Part shown: positions 58,763 to 64,000 of the stretch, piece by piece | Numbering within the stretch: the stretch's first letter is position 1 | Layout of the letters: every line of letters begins with the position of its first letter | Position numbers and translations under genes: made by a program | The notes under the pieces: generated by a model | The model's database searches: none | What the model was told of the DNA's origin: nothing | The model's input: the letters and a program-made list of their open reading frames with translations, nothing else | Origin: Pachyseris speciosa | Taxonomy: Eukaryota; Cnidaria; Anthozoa; Scleractinia; Pachyseridae | Length of the DNA stretch: 64,000 nucleotides | NCBI GenBank assembly: GCA_016490735.1 | Contig: JAEMWC010000260.1 | Location: forward strand, 45,001 to 109,000 | Direction: 5' to 3'

Positions 58763-59587
58763 ATTGACAAAATTACTAAAATATGATAATTATAATATTG
58801 GAAGAAAGTGTGGAAAGGCACTGTCAGTGAGTTAGATCATGGTAACCATAACATATAGATTTAGCCAAGCCTAAAAGCGGAGCTCCACGATTATTATTCT
58901 TTTTACTGGTATTGAGCAACACCACATGGCTTTCCTTGCGCCAATATTTTATGTTTAGCCACCTCTCTCAATAGTACTGTATTAAATGGCTTTCACGTTT
59001 GATCTAGATGGGGGTATAGAATGGTCCTTGCAAAATGATGGGTCTCGGCAAATTTTCAGCAAGTCTCAAAATCTTGGCATTTGAAACTAAAGTCTCGGAA
59101 TCTCGGGCTCGTAAAAAATAAAGAGGGTCTCAAAATTTTCTATTTTGAAATTGAATGTTGCAGTCTCGCAAGCCAAGCAAAAGTTTAGTCTGAATGAACC
59201 ACCCTAAAACAACAACGAACAAAGAATAACTGTGATGAACGGCTTCCTGAATATCGCCATCACTACGGTGAAACATGTAGTCAAACATGTATTCTGCTCA
59301 TTAATTGACGTATTGTGCTTTCTGGCAGTAAAAATCATGTATTATGCTCAAAGCTGATTCTTTTCAGCCAATGAAACAGGATGTTACAAATCAATCAAAA
59401 TCGATGATCGGAAAGCTAGTCGATAAGGCGATATTATTTTGTCAATCAATTAGTTTAATTTGTTGATAAAAATCAATAATCACAAACTTTCGGGAATGGT
59501 TATCGATTTGATATGAGACAATGACAATTTTTGGATCAAGTGCCAATAAACGTATTAAATGTAAATTAACACTGAAAAAGCAGATTG
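58763..59587. other. TMEM245 downstream region with repeats
   Basis: A copy of the AGCCAAGCC...AAAAGCGGAGCTCC repeat lies at 58857-58890. About 59035-59170 is dense in GTCTC(G/A)-type motifs (TCTCGGCAAA, GTCTCAAAATC, TCTCGGAATCTCGGGCTCG), which is likely a non-autonomous element end. A second short zone near 59395-59510 has GATCGGAAAGC and ATCGAT motifs. No gene recognised. Confidence 0.45.
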
Positions 59588-60153
59588 TGTGTTATTCATT
59601 CCGGAATTGAATGTTTACCTCGGCGAATTACCCTCCTTGGTTCAGCCATCGTTTGTTGAGAGTACTGCTGTGTATTCATGCCTTCAATTCTTTACGTTTC
59701 CTGAGCCACGTTAATCTTAAGTCAGCAACGATGAAGAGGGGCAGGGGGGAGGGAATGTGCCTGAGAAGGGACGTCGGAGAAAAGGCTACGGGATGCCTAA
59801 AAAACAAATCCAAGCAAAGTACACCTCCTGCATTACTTGTGAGTGGTTTATGTTCTGACGATATCTTAACCTCTTACAGTTTATACAAATGAAACAAAAG
59901 CGAAACGAAACTACAATCCTGGCGAAAAAATCCTAATGCTAAACTCTTATAAACTTGATTGATTACGTAGGAAAGCTAAACTGACGAACGATGAAAAACG
60001 ACTGACTTGAATAATTATTGTTCCCTCTTAAAGGTAATAACACTAAACACTTGATTGCTAATTGTTAGATTTTTCCAGTAGGGGCGACACCTATGGGATA
60101 CAAAAACAAGTCCTACTAATTAATAGCTAAAACTTAATTGTTTCTCATAAACA
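59588..60153 (-). repeat. Probable 3' LTR of the BEL/Pao element
   Basis: On the minus strand a purine run GAAGGGGGAGAA is followed by TGTTTATGAG, the expected start of a 3' LTR, and a CA end consistent with ...AATAACACA falls near 59588. The partner LTR lies outside the window, so the left boundary is provisional. Confidence 0.5.
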
Positions 60154-60389
60154 TTCTCCCCCTTCTCGATATGCACGATGTTGCATATCGACTAACGTGT
60201 ACATGCGAGAAAAAGTTTCTTGACAAAAAGAGTCAGTTAAAGAGTATAGTCACTTAAACGCAAAGTTATGACTACTCCGAAACGTCGGTTTTATCGTTCG
60301 TTTTTACAGTTTTATGTTTTAATAAACGCAAAGTGTTTCTTGTATTTAGCTTTGCCGCAAATTCTTTTAAAAGCTCCATTTCATTGATC

Positions 60390-61735
60390 TCAAACTTCTA
60401 AGGGACACAGTTTGGAGATACTTCGAGTGAGAGCGTTGTGTCCAACTTGGACTTTAGCAACTCTCACACTTCCATCTTCACCAGGATAAACTTTGATTAC
60501 TCGACCGAGAGGCCACTGGCCACGAAGGGCGTCTGGTGATATTACAAGAACAATTTCTCTGACTTGAAGATTTCTTTGAGGATTAAACCACTTCTTTCTC
60601 AAATTGAGGTTGGGCAACCATTCTCTCATCCATCTGCCAGAAATGCTTGATGAGCTCCTGAATTCTCCACCATCGTTTCTTGATGTCTAGATTTTTGTCG
60701 TTATTGACACTCTGGAGCGAATTGACCACCAATCTGACCATGAAGAAAATGGTTCGGCGTGAGAGGTACGTCGTCATTTGGATTCGCAGACTGGTATGTT
60801 AGTGGTCTTGAGTTGATCAAAGCTTCCGCACCAGTAAAGGCTGTCATCAGTTCTTCATCGTTAACGTCCACCGACCCCAAAATTGCAAAGATTGGTCTTT
60901 TTGCCGCCTTAATCATGATTTAGTTTACTCCCCCGAAGTGAGGCGCTAATGGTGGATTGAAATGCCATTTGATGCCTTTATTTGCAACAGATCTGAATTT
61001 TATCCTCGTCTAGTTTCTTGGCAAGCTCACGTAATTCCTTCTTAGCCCCAACAAAGTTTCCTCCATTGTCCGAGACAATCTCCTGGGGAAGCCCTCTTCG
61101 ATTGACCATGCGATAAAACACGTTTAAAAATGCATGTGTCAAGTCCAAATGCGAGTTCCAAATGCACGGCTTCCGATAACAAGCAAGTGAATAAGCAAAG
61201 GTAGCGCTTTTGTCTAGTTTTCCTTCTTCCTTTGATGGTGAAAAAAGGACCCGCAAAATCTATGGCAATTCTGGAGAAAGCTCAAAGAGATTCTTTCACT
61301 CTTATCCGTGGTAAAGGTGCCATCACTTGGCTGGCAGGTTTTGCTTTGCATCTTCTGCATTCCGTACAATTCTTCTCGCAGGCCCGTATTTCCTCTCTGC
61401 CTGCGATAATCCAGAAATGTGAGGACAGATCAGATACCCTTCTCGTGGTAATGTTTAACTATCAAGACAGTAACCCAGTGTCTTCGTGGGAGAATAATTG
61501 GAAAACGGGTGTTGTATGGAATAAATTCGGCATATCTGAGTTGTCCATCACAGCGTAAAAGTTCATCCTCATTGAGCACTGGTTGAAGATGAAGAAGTTT
61601 TCTTGAGTGTGGCAAGCTCTTCCCTTGTGCCAACATATTCATCAGGAAATGCTTGTTGCTGGGCTTCTGCGATAATTTGGCTTTCTGCATTTCTGATCTC
61701 TTCTGGCGTGAGTTCTCCAGCTGTTCGTTGTTCAT
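60390..61735 (-). pseudogene. BEL/Pao integrase with DUF5641 C-terminus
   Basis: The zinc-binding N-terminal part lies at 61430-61735 (NEDELLRCDGQLRYAEF, RHWVTVLIVKHYHEKG). Core residues are in 60978-61256 ([19 protein letters not shown], then Asp in [17 protein letters not shown]). GAEALINSRPLTY and LTPNHFLHG follow at 60701-60916, and the DUF5641 end WPLGRVIKVYPGEDGSVR at 60390-60629. The frame changes at least four times. Confidence 0.88.
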
Positions 61736-61752
61736 TCAATAGACAACAGTTG

Positions 61753-63225
61753 TCAAGGAAACAGGATATCCACATGTGAACCCCTGTGAGTCGGATTCAA
61801 CTTGAAAATCGTTACGGATTTAAACGCCAATCGTTTGCTCCATCGATTGTAGCCGCAGTTAGTGTGCTTTCTGAGTTCCCTTTGTGATGATGATTTCAGC
61901 TGAATCAGATTCTCTGGCCATTCCGATTCCGGTTCTCTCAAGAAGTTTGGGCCTTGCCACCATATTTCAGAACAAGCTAGACCAGATGCCAATACACCTC
62001 TTGTTGGAAGATCTGCAGGATTATCTTTCATTGGAACATGCCTCCACTGATTAGAACTTGATGAACTTTGAATTTCAGCAACTCTGTTAGCAACAAATGG
62101 TTTGAAATGCCGACTTGTGTTACGCAACCACCAGAGTACATCTGCACTGTCAGACCAGAAAACTGCTTGCAATACATTCAATGCCTTTGAAATCTCTTTA
62201 GTTAGCCTTGAACCAAGCACAGCACCCATCAATTCCAGGCGTGGAACATTGATTGCGCTAAGGGGAGCAACCCTTGTCTTTGCAGCCACAATGACACTGG
62301 ATATTAGCCCGCTTGGATAGACATTTCTGTAGTACACAACGGCACCATAGGCATCTTGGGAAGCATCCACGAAGGTTTTAAGAGATGAGGAAATTGCTGT
62401 TTCATCTTTCAGTGGTTGCAGGCATCGTGGAACGCTGATCTGAGCTAGTTCGGGCAATTCTTCAAACCAATTTCGACTTCTGTACACTAGGGTTTCTCTG
62501 AGGGTGTTGTCCCAATCCAGCCCTGCAGCCCATAGGTCTTGCAACAGGACTTTGGCTCTGATGATAAATGGCGTGAGGAACCTGAGTGGATCAAACAAAG
62601 TTGGCACTTTGGATAGAAAGTTGCACTTCGTAAAGGAAAAGTAGCTATCAGGTGGTTGAACCTTGAAGGTGAATGCATCCTTTGCTGCCTCCCATAATAC
62701 ACCAAGGGTTTTGATGGAGGGTAGAAATCCTTCCTTTAAATCAATTTCTGACGCTCTGTCTTCTGGTGGGATTTCATTCAGCACAACTGAAGAGTTGGAC
62801 AACCACTTTCGAGCATGCATTCCTGCACCTTTCCAAAGTTGCAACAGTTGCTTGTACAGTTCAATTCCTTGCTGTTCATCAATTACCGAGTCCATACTGT
62901 CATCCATGCAGGTCGACTTGAGGGTGGTTTCAATCGCGAGTGGGTACTCAATTCTATGTGCTTACGCGTGATGTTGTGTGACGAACTGAGCAAGAAATGG
63001 CGATGAATTCACCCCAAATACAACATGACTAAATTTGTACTCTTCTGGAGCTTTCTGTTGGTCTAAGTCTCTCCAAAGAAACTGGTGAAAAGGACGGTCT
63101 TCGGGTGTGATCGTAATCCTCAGATACATTTCTGCGATGTCACAGACCAGAGTAACAGGGTGTTTTCGAAAACGAAGCAAAACGTGAAAAAGGTCACATT
63201 GTAACTTTGGTCCCTGGCAATTCAC
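61753..63225 (-). pseudogene. BEL/Pao reverse transcriptase / RNase H
   Basis: RT N-terminal block in 62962-63225 (VCDIAEMYLRITITPEDRPF, then FGVNSSPFLAQ); the catalytic turn is CMDDSMDSV at about 62900, with Cys where BEL/Pao elements usually have Tyr. Then DPLRFLTPFIIRAKVLLQDL and the RNase H region (TFVDASQDAYGAVVYYR, VFWSDSADVLWWL, NPADLPTRG). Frame break near 62950. Confidence 0.92.
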
Positions 63226-63477
63226 ATCAAAGAAACTCTTTGATACCTCGCCGAGGCATCAAAAACGATACACGTCTTTGTAGTAGCTCTATCCAGCTTT
63301 ACAATTGGAAAGTGAGGGAGAAACCACTTGGCCGCGCGTTGATCCTCAGTTACGGGGACTTTTCTGATGTACCCCTTTAAAGTGTATTGCTCAATACAGT
63401 CTTTATAGGCTGTAGGCTCTGTAGGCTCTAGAGATCTCTGGTTTCTTCAGAAGCCTGCATTCTGTTCCCTCAAGTCT

Positions 63478-64000
63478 TCAAAGCGCCATTTCATAGTTGT
63501 CTTGAGGTAAGGTTGTGTTTCTTTTCCATGGGATGGAAACTTGATACCGACCTTCCACAAACTTTAAGGACTTTTGGGTGTTTTCCATGACGGTTCTGTC
63601 CTCGACTCCCAAAACAGGCTCATCTTTGTGGACAGCTTCAATTTCCCAAAATTGGCGCAGAGTTAAGTCAATGTCCTCTAACTTTGCTTCCCCACAAATG
63701 AAATGGGCATGGATGAAGTTTGTCTGGAGTGTATGCAATACCTGATCTTGCCGTGCGGATTTCCGATGCAAGTCCAACCCAGGGGTGTACGTCTTGCAAT
63801 TGGCTCTCCTGGAAATCCTTGGACATCTTCGTCGGAGTAATGCAGGTCTAGACAATCGATACCAATCAGGATATCAACGATCGGTTACGCGGTACTCTGT
63901 TTTGGAAACTTAATTCCTTGGAGATGTTTCCACTTGCTCAACTCTTTTCCCCAGTCAATAATTCGCAAGTTTCTGGTAACTCAATCTGTAGTGAGTGTGC
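63478..64000 (-). pseudogene. BEL/Pao protease end and linker
   Basis: Just inside the right edge the minus strand gives a LIGIDCLDLHY-like stretch, then PGEPIARRTPLGWTCIGNPH across a frame change, and LRQFWEIEAV within 63478-63855. These are conserved between protease and RT in BEL/Pao polyproteins. The start is outside the window. Confidence 0.75.

Larger units (their letters stand above)
59588..64000 (-). mobile_element. BEL/Pao LTR retrotransposon, partial and decayed
   Basis: The minus-strand order from the right edge is protease end, RT, RNase H, integrase, DUF5641 domain, polypurine tract and LTR. This is the BEL/Pao arrangement. Several frameshifts and stops separate the domains. The element continues beyond 64000. 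Confidence 0.9.

Overview
The window is eukaryotic: AT-rich, intron-bearing and dense in decayed transposable elements. The two conserved host genes (farnesyltransferase beta subunit, TMEM245) are animal genes. The repeat mix (Penelope-like elements, Crypton tyrosine recombinase, Ty3/gypsy, BEL/Pao, CR1/L2-like and RTE-like LINEs, many TIR elements) fits a marine invertebrate. A hexacoral cnidarian is my best guess, from overall resemblance only; I could not run a search.

Layout. 1-6676 is a MULE-like DNA transposon bounded by 41-bp identical inverted ends. It carries a decayed multi-exon transposase on the minus strand, a nested 1,024-bp TIR element that captured a RecQ-helicase first exon (185-1208), and a G-rich non-autonomous element (5121-5646). 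A single-exon sulfotransferase-like gene (6725-7465, +) starts 52 bp after the transposon's right end. 7466-22075 holds no gene I recognise, but has several palindromic or TIR elements, a LINE remnant and a perfect 202-bp duplication. FNTB (22076-23284, -, one exon) lies head-to-head with TMEM245 (+), 190 bp apart.

TMEM245 fills 23475-58762 in 13 exons with GT-AG introns and consistent phases throughout. Exon 1 has one apparent 1-nt frameshift. About 2.7 kb of coding sequence is spread over 35 kb because the introns are packed with insertions. Intron 1: a full-length Ty3/gypsy element with 159-bp LTRs and 5-bp TSD, itself split in gag by a 3-kb GTATAC-rich DNA element, plus a Penelope remnant. 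Intron 3: a Crypton-like element flanked by hairpins and split by a 302-bp MITE. Intron 4: a TA-flanked TIR element and a tRNA-SINE. Intron 5: a 3.9-kb TIR element containing a LINE, and a Penelope element containing another LINE piece. Intron 8: a LINE remnant. Intron 10: an RTE-like LINE. Intron 11: a 1.3-kb TA-flanked element. Intron 12: a second Penelope element.

A minus-strand BEL/Pao retroelement begins at about 59588 and runs off the right edge. The host genes show no shared pathway; what links FNTB and TMEM245 is the short shared promoter interval. The most unusual content is in the mobile elements: a helicase-exon-carrying TIR element, twin Penelope insertions with outward inverted arms carrying hammerhead-like motifs, a hairpin-flanked Crypton, and several unrelated TIR families that all carry arrays of a short family-specific motif.
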